A DNA stretch of 64,000 nucleotides from positions 248,001 through 312,000 of the forward strand of contig NZ_CAADHL010000002.1 of the NCBI RefSeq assembly GCF_900699045.1, read 5' to 3'. The stretch is from Candidatus Williamhamiltonella defendens (lineage in GTDB: Bacteria; Pseudomonadota; Gammaproteobacteria; Enterobacterales; Enterobacteriaceae). Numbering within the stretch: position 1 is the stretch's first letter; each line of letters begins with the position of its first letter. The position numbers and the translations under genes were made by a program. The notes beneath the pieces are model-generated. The model did not search any database. It was not told the origin of the DNA and saw only the letters and a list, made by a program, of their open reading frames with translations. Shown piece after piece: positions 53,890-63,336 of this stretch.

Positions 53890-55031
53890 CTAAACTTTGT
53901 TGCTTTGGTTAAGCGCCACAGCTACTTGCGCCTCGTCCATAGCATCTTCCCGTTTGCAGGTCACTACTGTGATGCGCTCTCTTACCAGAGGCGTTTGTAA
54001 TAGGCCTTGAATCTGAAACCGACTCAAGTGCCGCAGCTGATATTCTTGGCAGGCCGGAAGTAACTGAAAACGTCTTGGTGTCACGGGTGCTGATGTAGTA
54101 CCGGTACTGGCGACCGCTTTTCTTTACCAAAAATAATGACCTTTAACAGAAAAAGGATTTTGCCTTTGGTGTATTTGCCTGCGTCCGAAAATAAACGACT
54201 AGAATAGAGTGCACGTCGTCCTCAAGTTTGGGATCGATAATCGGCTTGTGGTTGCCTTTGTACCACTCATTCTTGTATCTGAGCTTGCCGCGGTAGATAT
54301 GATTGTTCATCAGTTTGTAAATTAGCTCTTGGTCAATGGGGTTGCTGGGGAGATCCTGCCTGTCTTTCGTTACCCAAGACTTTCTGGCGACACGCTCCGG
54401 CCTGAGTTTTTATATAGAAGCGTGCTGGAGGCGACCTCGGTGCACCGCTTGAAAATGTGCTGCATGAGCTTGGTTTCCTGCAGATTGATCACTAGGTAAC
54501 GGTCAAGGACATCGTAGCTAAGTAGGGGCATTTCCCCGCCTAGAGACCTTTCTTCTTACTAGAAGTCATGTTGTCTTGGATACCGTTCGCCGGCGACTTC
54601 CAGTTCGAACTGTAAAAAGGACAGTAAGATATTCAGCATCAGCCGCCCCATGGAGTTTGTAGTATTAAACTGCTGTGTCACCGATACGAAAGACACCCCG
54701 TAGCGCTCAAACACTTCAATTATTTTCGAGAAGTCTATCAGACTTCGTATGAGTCTGTCGATTTTGTAAATCACTACGACATCAATCTTTCTTTCCATAA
54801 TGTCAGCTAACAGGTGTTACATCGCCGGCCGGTCCATATTTTGCCGGAAAACGCACGATCGTTATAGTCTTTTGCGACGGGGATCCAGCCCTTTTCTCGC
54901 TGACTGGAGATGTAAGAATGACCAGCATATCGATGAGCATGAATCACGCTGTATTCTTAGCCGAGCCTTTCATCGGTGGATTTGCGTCTGTAGATCACGC
55001 ACCGCTGATGCTTCTTTCTTTCTATGGTCAT
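53890..55031 (-). pseudogene. Large serine recombinase, disrupted
   Basis: Site-specific recombinase of the resolvase/invertase fold with a long C-terminal part. The start MTIERKKHQRCVIYRRKSTD (55031) carries the N-terminal strand; after shifts, YISSQREKGWIPVAKDYND appears. The best-preserved section (54559-54798) reads DVVVIYKIDRLIRSLIDFSK...SMGRLMLNILLSFLQFELEV. The C-terminal half is fragmented (VTPRRFQLLPACQ...MDEAQVAVALNQSNKV). The nucleophilic serine normally found in the YxRxS segment is present as YRRKS. Numerous stops make it dead. It is the probable former integrase of the adjacent prophage. Confidence 0.8.
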
Positions 55032-55074
55032 CCGCCATTTCTCCCCCCTTGGTTTTTCTTTTCTAGACTTCCTT

Positions 55075-55524
55075 CTATAAGCCAAAGAAGAGTGGGCTGG
55101 ACCATTGTGTAACGATAATTTCTTGGGCGATGACGGATAAGATTTTGTAGATGTGCCCATTAAAATCGTACTGACTGTCATGAATCACGTTAACGCAATA
55201 CTCCTGATCGCGGTCAAGACGGGATAGCACCGTGCCCGAAATGGGTTGGGGATGGCGGTCGCGCAAAGGCTTCTTGCTAGTTTTTATCATTGCGGGAATG
55301 CGCTAGTCGTTTTTGTCTGCCTCGGTTTAGTGGGTACGACTAAATTCCTGTTCTTGTAGGTGGTAAGCCCGCTTGTGTTCAAGAAAGATTCGGATATGCG
55401 TGGGTGTGTCACTACGATACACTTTCTATCATAGAGATTTAATTTCCTCGCTGTCCATTTCAGGCACTTGCGTGATTTGGGCAATGACCTATTGCGAGGG
55501 TTCAAAGATGACTGTGTTGCTCAT
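55075..55524 (-). pseudogene. DUF2924 protein beside the serine recombinase, disrupted by in-frame stops
   Basis: Starts at ATG 55524 behind GGAGA and reads in a single frame: MSNTVIFEPSQ, stop, VIAQITQVPEMDSEEIKSL, two stops, KVYRSDTPTHIRIFLEHKRA, stop, stop, then 71 open codons with ISGTVLSRL, FNGHIYKILSVIAQEI and the family end TQWSSPLFFGL. Small DUF2924 proteins typically precede large serine recombinases in phages and islands, which is the arrangement here. There are five stop codons but no frameshift. Confidence 0.75.
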
Positions 55525-55739
55525 TCTGTCTCCAGTTTATTCGAGTTCTTAGTGTTTGTATGAATGCTTCGGTAGGCAGATATAGCAAGTGAAATATCGC
55601 TCTCTGAGTCCAAATTTGACTGTAATATTTTGGCGGACATCTATAAACGAATAAGCCCTCTGGCGATAATATTAGGGACTTCCTGAAGCCGATGGGTATG
55701 TGTCATCCGCATTTACCGTTGAACATTATCGTTTCAGAG

Positions 55740-56410
55740 TGGAAGATAAGCCATGAGGGAGTTTTTGGCCGTTGAAGGTTGGCTCGGCGATTCGATGCGT
55801 CCGCGTATTTGGCAGGAGTGTAGTGACTTTACCTTGTACATTGCTGAAATCCAGCACTGCGTGAAGACCATCCCTACAGTCAGGCTCACTAGGACACGGT
55901 ATGCGCTAAATTTGCTGATCCCGTTTCCCTAGACAAGTACAACACGGTTTCGTCGACTCCATCACCGTCGCCAGCCAGCTGTGCCTACAGTGGTGTAAAG
56001 GTCAGCTAAAAACATTCAGTGATCACACAGGGAAACCCGGATACGCCTGGTGCTTACGGTCTGCATGGTTAGAAAATGATTGCTTGGCTGACGCACCTGC
56101 AGCACACCCGTAACAAGAACATCTGATTCGTTCGCATGCTCAACAAAAGGTCGATGAATTTAATAGCAAGGTATTCACACCCTACCTCGACGGCTCCAAG
56201 ACCGCGTTGGAACTGCCGGGCATCGTTGATCAAGTCATCACGTTTACGGAAATAAAAAGCGAGGATGGCAGCGGATTACCGCGATTTTATCAACTACACG
56301 CTTAATCTATTTGGTTATCCCGCCAAGGATCGCAGTGTCTGCCGGCTGGATCTGATTGAAGCGCCGCACCTTGGCAATCTGATGGCAAAGATCCGTAGGC
56401 TAGTGAAATC
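55740..56410 (+). pseudogene. Phage AAA/RecA-like ATPase, disrupted
   Basis: Pieces of a phage nucleotide-binding protein lie in order across frames: FLAVEGWLGDSMRPRIWQEC, TVFVDSITVASQLCLQWCK (Walker B-like), MIAWLTHLQHTRNKN, KVFTPYLDGSKTALELPGIV, DQVITFTEIKSEDGS, INYTLNLFGYPAKDRSV and DLIEAPHLGNLMAKIR. The Walker A segment that should precede them is not readable. This is the first gene of the phage replication/recombination module. Confidence 0.65.
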
Positions 56411-56414
56411 TACC

Positions 56415-56868
56415 GCTGGTTTCCTGAGCGTTTATGGTCACAATCACACCACTAGATCCATTTACCTCCACTACGAATTCGTGGTGCTAGATAGACCTTA
56501 CGCCAACCGTAAAATATGGAGCTTAATTCGTTTGCACAGTCCGAAAGGCCTTGAGTGGGCGAATGTGGGGCGCGCCTTTATCAAAGGTATCCTGCATTCT
56601 GCAAGAGGCTGACACCCTCAAGACAATAGGCCACAGGCAAAAAAGGCACGTCGCATTCAAGGATTTGCCGACTTTGATGGCATTGAGTTTGTCTCTACAG
56701 TGGAAATGGAGAAGGAACAGAACGGCGCCGATAAGAACGTCGTCAAGACCCGCCATGACCCATGATAGCAAAGACTTAGCAGCTGTGATGGGTCGCGTGA
56801 GCGCGAAACCCATGGCTCCGGCTACCCAGCCTACCCCAACTGCCACACTTTCATGTCGTCCCAGATGA
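56415..56868 (+). pseudogene. DUF669-like phage recombination/ssDNA-binding protein, disrupted
   Basis: Frame 1 gives HYEFVVLDRPYANRKIWSLI and GRAFIKGILHSARG, then stops. After a shift, RRIQGFADFDGIEFVSTVEM and EKEQNGADKNVVKT, then another shift to APATQPTPTATLSCRP. The pattern (beta-rich domain, XGRAFIKGI helix, FDGIEF, Pro/Ala-rich tail) fits DUF669-type phage proteins encoded next to AAA ATPases. Identification is from memory of the family pattern. Confidence 0.5.
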
Positions 56869-56889
56869 GCAAAGTCAGGGGCTTGGCAA

Positions 56890-57590
56890 TGGATATTACG
56901 ACCTCGTTAGAAACTGTTTGTGGAGCGTAGTCTGCTTGCGCTTAAACAGTATTAAAATACTCTCGGAGTGGCACCTATGGGCACCGGGAAAAACTACATA
57001 CTCTCCGGTGTTACCAGGCAGTGGTTAGGCGATGAAGACGTCAAGGCCTTTGTGTTAGCCCATCGCAATGAGCTGAATACGCAAAACAACGCAAAGTGTC
57101 GACGCGTGAATCCCTCGGTGAGCACCTCCGTATTTGACGCTCATGCTAAGTCTTGGGACGATTATGGCAGCTTTGCTATGGTGCGAACACTCTGCAGAGA
57201 CAGCAACCTGAAAAACATATCCACGCTGGATCTGCTAGTCATTAACGTATTATTGATCATGTCAGGGATTGCAATCCGAACATCACCATATTCAGCGTAA
57301 CAGTAACATCCGACTATGGTGACAAGAAAGGCCTACAACTGATCTTCAGCAATGTATCGGATCAAATCACCCTAGCCGAACTCATTTCCTCAGGATACTT
57401 GATACCCTCTCGTACCTTTGTCATTGATGTGAGCATTTAGGATGAACTGTCTTAAATAAAACGCGCTGCGGATAATTTCGATATGACGGCAGTTGACGCC
57501 ATCATGAACAAGGCATCGATCACCGATGCCGTAGTGAATACTTACCACACAGCTTTTCGGGAGTTATACAAAAAACAAGGCGCATTCTGA
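56890..57590 (+). pseudogene. Phage DEAD/DEAH-box helicase, disrupted and C-terminally truncated
   Basis: Reads LRPR-stop-KLFVERSLLALKQY, then TLGVAPMGTGKNYILSGVTR with a Walker A whose last Thr/Ser is Asn. It continues VLAHRNELNTQNNAKCRRVN, SFAMVRTLCRDSNL, LDLLVI (motif II region), then after shifts GDKKGLQ, FSNVSDQITLAELISSGYL, TFVIDV and TAVDAIMNKASITDAVVN. The frame stops at 57588 where the second RecA-like domain should begin. The TGA overlaps the ATG of the next gene. Confidence 0.7.
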
Positions 57591-58190
57591 TGCTCGATTT
57601 TAATGATAAACCTAATCTGTCTGAGCAGATTTGCGCGTGCATTGATAGCGCGCTTCAGTCGGCTCAAGATCACTATTTGAGTCGTTTGCGATTGACTAGT
57701 TTCATGATGCGGGATTTGATTTGTACACCGAAACTTTCACTGGCGGGAAATACGGCTTTTCTACTGTGGGTAGCCGTTTGCGGGGTCACATCGATGTATT
57801 TTGGCTGTAGGACCAGACGCTATTTCCGCGCAGTATCTGGCACTCTGGGAATGCAAATCTCTGAACGGTAAATCTTAGAAGTAAATCTTAAAGCGAGGTC
57901 TGACCCTATCCAAGCCGATCTACGAGGCACAGGTTGCGCTCTACTAGTCCGCCTACATGGAGGCCCGTAAATCCAAAGTATTTCGACCAACCCTGGTCTG
58001 TTTACGGCCATCAATAAGGATACCGCCGCGATCTATTTCAAATGGGTGTCATTTAACTGTGGGCTAGCTCAGCGTGCGTCCGATCGCGGGATTCGCGTTC
58101 TGCAGTCCTGTGATTCTGGAGAGCTGCTGGCGCGAGTAAGCTATTTTTACTCTTGGCAGGATCGCTGCTGGCGGGAGGTATCATCCTCAT
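57590..58190 (+). pseudogene. Phage PD-(D/E)XK exonuclease (YqaJ/RecB-like), disrupted
   Basis: ATG 57590 opens 93 codons (MLDFNDKPNLSEQIC...). Beyond that, other frames give RGHIDV, LWECKSLN (the E-x-K of the nuclease), LSKPIYEAQV, FTAINKDTAAIYFKWVSF, QRASDRGIRVLQSCDSGELL and QDRCWRE with the C-terminal Cys region. Phage enzymes of this class digest one strand for recombination. Several stops make it inactive. Confidence 0.6.
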
Positions 58191-59646
58191 GTGGTTTGGC
58201 TCGACTTTAACGATGCTCCTGATCAGGCGCCATCTCTTAAGTCTTGGCGTAAGGCCTAAGCATTAAAATCATAATTTCTGGTAAGATTACCCTTAGTCCT
58301 TTACGCTCTCTTTCCCGACTGGAAACAACGCGGCAAGAAATATGTTGTCGGCGATCTAGAAAGCTATGCCGGAAAAGTATGGTGATTGAATTGGATGTTT
58401 CACGAGCGGGCATGTGGATTGATTTTGCTACCGGATAAGGAGGCAACATTTTGATGCCTGGACGCGGGTCATGCATCTGGATTTGCAGCGCGATTTTCAG
58501 GCCGTAATGAAATAGTCTGCACAGTGGCTCGGCGTATCTACGCAGTCCTTTCCGATAGTCTGCACTCAGAGCCCTTCGTCAACGGACCCTAAATCTATTC
58601 CGGCAGATGAACTTGGGGCAGCGACTGCAAAGTGGGACTACAGAGATTAACACAGCAAACTGATAGCCTGTGTGCATCTCTATGACACCTGCAGGAAGGA
58701 ATTTAGACCTTGGGATGTATTGTCTCGGTCAATGCGCCCCAATGATCTACACCCTTTGTATAACCAGCCTCAGATTACATCGGCCTGCCATATTATTCTG
58801 GTGGAAGAAAAGAAAGCGACGGAGGCGCTGATCCGAGAGGGTTAGGTAGCCAGCACGTCCATGAATGAGGTTAATGCACCGGTCAGTACAACTGACTGGT
58901 TACCGTTCAAATGGAAGCAGGTATTGATCTAGTCGGATAACGATGAGATGCTCCAGTATGCGGCGGAGAACGGCAGTATGGATGTGCTGGTGATAGATCC
59001 GATCCATAATGTGTTTGACGATGGTCCAGACGGCAGGAGCGGAAATGACAATAACGCCATGCTGTTTTTACTGCGTGAGCGTGTCGAGCGTTTGCGGGAA
59101 GCAGTTAATCTCGAGACCGGTATTATTCTGATCCATAAAACCAAGAAGATCAGCAAAAACAGGTCTAGGAAGATCCGTTTTTGGCGCTGTCTGATACCTG
59201 TAGTTTGCGTGGCTATTACACACCAGAATGCTGCTGTACCGGACGGACGGAAGCCAAACCGACCATGTGTGCTGGCATTTGAGCTACGTAACGGGGCCAG
59301 GGCTTAATGTCAAGCGTGTTGATAAAAGCCAAAAACGCTGGATCGAGCTGAATCAGAATCACAATAATCTAGTGAATCAAGATTACGCGGAAAAACTAAA
59401 TGCCAAGCGCTTGCGTAATCGTGATGTCATTGTGCACATGCTTTTTGACGAGGTCGCGCTGAGACGCGTTTATACCAATAACCAGTTTGCAGAAACTTTT
59501 GAGAGGTACGCCAATCTCGGTGCTAACCGCACCATTAACGAGCGCATCTCGGTGTTGGAGAGACTAAAGGCGACCTCAAGTTTTTCTGCAATGCTAATGA
59601 CTATAGTCTACCCAAACTGACATGCAGCAAGTACGGATACCTGTAG
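58191..59646 (+). pseudogene. Phage Toprim primase/RepA-like helicase, disrupted
   Basis: Starts VVWLDFNDAPDQAPSLKSW behind GGGAGG. Toprim part: PLYNQPQITSACHIILVEEK, ATEALIREG, TTDWLPFKWKQVLI, DNDE. RepA-like ATPase part: MDVLVIDPIHNVFDDGPDGR (Walker B), NNAMLFLLRERVERLREAVN, GIILIHKTKKIS. C-terminal part: LNVKRVDKSQKRWIELNQNH, YAEKLNAKRLRNRDVI and FAETFERYANLGANRTINER. The fold order matches phage primase-helicases that replace host DnaG/DnaB. Many stops. Confidence 0.7.
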
Positions 59647-59689
59647 GTCTAGGGAATGACTCTATCCTGGTACGAATTTGCATACGTAA

Positions 59690-60021
59690 TCGAACCACTT
59701 GCCGATGTGTCATTGTCCGGGTGTTCTGATCAAGTTGACGTTGTAACGGTGCGCGTCGAAGAGTTTTACCGATGAGCGCAACGTGCTGACTTGCTTAGTC
59801 AGGTTCACACCCAGGGTGGTTCTGCCTATTGCGCCTTTCGTTCGCCGTAAGAAATCGTATTGGACGGCTTAGCGCTGTCACGTGACTATTAGATCTACTA
59901 TCCGGTAAGTTGAATGACGCTTGCCATCGATGAACGGGTCGATATCAATGGGACGCCCAATCAAGTGCGTGATATCTGTGCCATTGGTGACGGCACTGAG
60001 TATCGCGTCAGCCTTTCGTAA
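59690..60021 (+). pseudogene. Phage head-tail adaptor-like remnant
   Basis: Broken frames read EPLADVSLSGCSDQVDVVTV, LDGLALSRDY-stop-IYYPVS and LAIDERVDINGTPNQVRDIC, then AIGDGTEYRVSLS to a TAA at 60019. The last part looks like a small head-closure/adaptor protein of tailed phages. It follows the primase remnant directly, so the terminase, portal and capsid genes expected in between are gone. Confidence 0.4.
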
Positions 60022-60093
60022 CGCTAAAACCACTTAGTAATCACCATGAAAAACGACCAGGAAAGTATTCAAGGCCCCTGGGGTGGCATGAAT

Positions 60094-60485
60094 ATGAACT
60101 CAATCCGTTACCACCTCTTCAGGGAGATAGTGCGACGCTTAACCACACAGTCTTACCCGTTCCGGTGTAGCATATGCCATCGCTGCCTATCACGCGTGAA
60201 GCCAGTCCTGCTCTACTGGTGTTTTCTAAAGGCGATGGCATTGCCGCTAACACCACTGGCGTGATGGATCGCGTATTAACAGTGCGATTAATGGCCATCG
60301 CTCGTGACGAAAACGGCTTCGATACCGCTGATTAACTGATCGTTAAGGCTCATCCTGTACTATTGATTGACTCAAGACTTTGTGAATGGGATGTGGAGGA
60401 CGCAGATAACAGGACGGGCGCTATACCGGCGCGCTTTGAAATCCGCTATTGCACCCTGAGCAACGACCTGACGCAAAATAGATAA
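60094..60485 (+). pseudogene. Phage tail terminator-like protein, disrupted
   Basis: MNSIRYHLFREIVRRLTTQ, a frameshift, then TREASPALLVFSKGDGIAAN, VMDRVLTVRLMAIARDENGF, a TAA, KAHPVLLIDSRLCEWDVEDA and ARFEIRYCTLSNDL to a stop. Size, order and the closing RFEIRY pattern fit minor tail U/tail terminator proteins. Its place just before the tail tube gene agrees. Confidence 0.5.
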
Positions 60486-60495
60486 ATGTTCTTCC

Positions 60496-60639
60496 ATGAA
60501 AATGACCTTACTAAAACCCTATACCCACGCCGGTGAAGCTCACTCTCTCTGTGCACATATGGACCTTACTAAGTCCTTAGCTCAATATCTGATCGCCCAA
60601 GGCGTTGCTCAGGATATCGACGCAATGGGATCCATATAA
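60496..60639 (+). CDS. Small phage protein, intact frame of 47 codons (DUF7210-like)
   Basis: MKMTLLKPYTHAGEAHSLCA opens an uninterrupted 47-residue frame ending AMGSI, placed between the tail terminator and tail tube remnants. Small proteins that start with a strand, a HAG motif and a later L-A-x-x-L-I-A-Q-G-V-A segment occupy this place in many phages and belong to a DUF7210-type family. It may be intact only because it is short. Function is unknown. Confidence 0.55.
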   Translation: MKMTLLKPYTHAGEAHSLCAHMDLTKSLAQYLIAQGVAQDIDAMGSI

Positions 60640-60677
60640 ACAAAATCACACGCTCGTACACCTAAAGGAGATTCATC

Positions 60678-61432
60678 GTGGCTTATTTCTCTGGACAGGG
60701 GCACGTTTATGTCGGTGCCAGCGACAGCAATGGAAATCAGCAGGGATTAAACTTTGTTAGCAACGCGCCTGAATTAAAGGTGTCCTTATCGGTAGACACC
60801 TTTAAGCATCAGGAGTCTACCAGTGGCCAACGACTGACTGACCTGCATCTAATCAAGACAAAAAAGGCGAGTTCTCTTGCACTCTAGAAAAACTGATCGC
60901 AATCAATCTAGGCCTGGCGCTCTACGGATCCACCAAAGATTAAACGAGTAGCACCTTCATTGATAAACACTCTTGCCACCCCAATGGAAACGGGAAGTCT
61001 GTATCTGTTAGCTAAACAAAACGTCTCGTCAGTTGTTGTCATCAAAGACTCCAATAAAACGCCTAAGACACTGCCTGCCTCTCAGTATCAGCTGAATTCC
61101 AAACATGGCCACCTGCTGATCAACAATATTACTACCTATAGTTATTGCATCGAACTGTTTAAAGCTAACTATGCCTACGGGGCAGTACAGAGTATCGCCA
61201 TGTTCACCTATCCGTTGCCGGAACGCTGGATCTATTTCAAAGGCTTGAATACCGCTGACAGCAACCGCGAGGTGTTTATAACCTCTATCGAGTGGCTATC
61301 AACCTAGACAAGGAATTGTCGGTCATTACAGATGAGCTGTTGAAGTTTGAGGTGTGAAGCCAAGTGCTGGCTGACACCCTAAAACCTGCCGCTGGCGATC
61401 TCGGTCAGTTCGATCGCATTGTTTTATTGTGA
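60678..61432 (+). pseudogene. Phage major tail tube protein, disrupted
   Basis: GTG start behind AAAGGAG. Frame 1: MAYFSGQGHVYVGASDSNGN, LKVSLSVDTFKHQESTSGQR, LTDLHLIKTKK. A one-base shift then gives FSCTLEKLIAINLGLALYGS, another frame LAKQNVSSVVVIKDSNKTPK, YAYGAVQSIAMFTYPLPERW, IYFKGLNTADSNREVF, and finally LDKELSVITDELLKFEV...DLGQFDRIVLL to the stop. The whole protein can be followed across three frames. Confidence 0.7.
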
Positions 61433-61437
61433 GGTGA

Positions 61438-61838
61438 GTGATATCCGAATTTGATGCCTTTGGGTCTCAACCAACGAATCTAACGAGCGCTGATGAGCCG
61501 ATTGCAATTTCGTCCATTCACATCGGTGAAATTCCAAAAATCCTCGCCGCAATAAAGCCTCTTGCAATCAGTTTATGGAAGATCAGATCGATTAACTGGG
61601 GATTGCCATCTAATATGGCGACAACCTTTTGGCTGCGATCGCTATTGTTATACGTAAACTACATGAGTTGGTGGAGGCATTCTCGTTGGATGAAGCCATT
61701 ACTTTGGCAACACTACTATTTGAGGTCAACATCGATTTTTTCGTGCAACGGGTGGTGCCGACACTGCAGCAGGACGACGTAAGAATCACCGTTCAGATAA
61801 ACGATCGTCTTGCTGGCATATTCTTATCCAACGGTTGA
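61438..61838 (+). pseudogene. Phage tail assembly chaperone-like protein, disrupted
   Basis: From GTG 61438: MISEFDAFGSQPTN..., AISSIHIGEIPKILAAIKPL. A shift then gives DQIDWL, a stop, GDNLLAAIAIVIRKLHELVE, FSLDEAITLATLLFEVNIDF and FVQRVVPTLQQ. Location between tail tube and tape measure and the all-helical pattern fit a tail assembly chaperone. Confidence 0.5.
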
Positions 61839-62681
61839 TCCGATCACCGCACCTCTTATCTGACATCCTGAATTACACGCTGCTCTAGTTTAGCGTTTAT
61901 CTCGAAGCCGATCTGTAATTCGAGTTTAAGCAGGCCAGCCTGCAATTGACCCTAGTGGAGGTCGGTGCCAAAGGTGAGAGGCGTTCCATTGAACGCTTAC
62001 AACAGGAGCTTAATCATGTACGTTCATTTGTACATCTATTGGCTATTTAATCCGAGCCACTCAATGCTTGCTCAACCACCTAGCGCAAAACGATTCACGA
62101 AGCCGTGAAGCGTGGCATGCAAATCGGTGTCTGTGACGTGAGATTCACAGTGATTTTAAGGTTCAACGGGCGAGTTTTATCTTTTTCATTCACAGCAAGG
62201 TGATCGAGAAAAAATCTGAGCGACTACTGGCACTCAAGATCGGCAGCAAGATCCATTTGATGGGGGTGCACGATAAAGGCGGCCTCATTTCCGGTGATGT
62301 GCTGATCCCTTTCCTACCGAGTCGTATTTGGCCGCAGCACTTTTGGGCCGTGGTTGATGGTTTGGTGCGCTCTGGCAATGCCTATTTCATTCAAAAAATA
62401 GAAAAATCATTTTAATGGCTGAAAAAATCTCAGAAAACAACCGACAACTGTCTCGTTTTAAACGAGTTGAGCGCATTCATACCGGTGCTAAGCGCCTACA
62501 GATAGGTCAGGAAATCCCCATCGGCGTAAAAGCCAGCATTAAAATTACCAAGATCGAAGCTGAGCTGATCACGATCAACCCAAAGCAGGGCTAACCTTTG
62601 GCAAACCCATGCGCATGCCTCTGCGCAGACGGAACGTGAACTGGTAAATGCCTTGACGCAAGCGCGATGGGGCAATCTTTT
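61839..62681. other. Degraded tail-module DNA
   Basis: No intact gene. A frame at 62200-62415 reads VIEKKSERLLALKIGSKIHL...DVLIPFLPSRIW and may be a virion-morphogenesis (Mu gpG-like) protein, but the match is weak. From 62415 a frame MAEKISENNRQLSRFKRVER runs to a stop at about 62592 and is not recognised. Multiple stops occur in all frames elsewhere. Confidence 0.4.
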
Positions 62682-63175
62682 TCAACAGATGGACGATGCC
62701 TTTGTGTAGCAGGAACACAGGATGAATGTGGCTGCTATTAGCGCCAAAGTCGCCCAAAAATCTGCTGCAACCACCGCTATGGTGTCGATGCTGCCAAATC
62801 TAGTGCCGGAACGGCTGCATCCCAGGCCGCGATTCCTTATGTGGGTCCGGTGCTCGTGGTAGCAGCGACAGGCCAAAACACATTCACATCGAATTCTATT
62901 CCGGCGCGTTTGTCAGCCGATCAGTTCGTGATGAATGTAGACGCGGTAAAACAGGTGGGTGTAGATTTTATGCAATGGGCTGTTGCTTAGGCATGTTCAG
63001 CCGGGAGTCTGATACCTAATCCCCACAGGTAGCATCTAAAGGCCAAGCGGTACGCGTTGTGAACGTACTCGATCCCGCCATGGCAGCAGATTACCTCAAC
63101 TCCTCATCCGGAGAAAAAACCATTCTCAATATTTTGCAGCGCGATGCCGGTACCGTTCGATAGCTGCTCAGTTAA
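62682..63175 (+). pseudogene. Phage tail tape-measure protein, C-terminal remnant
   Basis: Ala-rich helical stretches (MNVAAISAKVAQKSAATTAM, AIPYVGPVLVVAA-like in shifted frames, SADQFVMNVDAVKQVGVDFM) are followed by a conserved-looking end RVVNVLDPAMAADYLNSSSG, EKTILNILQRDAGTVR, stop, LLS, stop at 63173. That ending is common in tape-measure proteins. Most of the normally very long protein is missing. Confidence 0.5.
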
Positions 63176-63176
63176 A

Positions 63177-63317
63177 TAGAATTTTTTTTGAAACTGTAAA
63201 AGGCTGTGAGTTCAAGGCGCACGGCGCGCAGGAACCGTAGTGTATATAAGGTACATGAGAATTCCGAGCACCACGTAATGCAGAAGTCGCGGCCTTTTAG
63301 AGTTTCAAAAAATTCTA
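63177..63317. repeat. 141-bp inverted-repeat element (MITE-like or long hairpin)
   Basis: The left arm 63177-63204 (TAGAATTTTTTTTGAAACTG then TAAAAGGC) is matched by the reverse complement of 63292-63317. There is one mismatch and a 2-T length difference over 26-28 bases. Pairing continues inward with wobbles (GGCTGTGAGTTC with GAAGTCGCGGCC) and again near the centre (CAGGAACCG... with ...GAATTCC). The element sits exactly between the stop of the tape-measure remnant (63175) and the binding site of the next phage gene. It contains no gene. It may be a non-autonomous transposable element; a phage transcription terminator is the alternative. Confidence 0.7.
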
Positions 63318-63336
63318 ATTTAGGAAGCGAAAATCC

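Noticed and set aside
55075..55524. An alternative genetic code, because DUF2924 has several stops in one clean frame
   Set aside because: All three stop codons occur, host genes use them normally, and neighbouring phage genes also carry frameshifts. Substitutional decay is sufficient.
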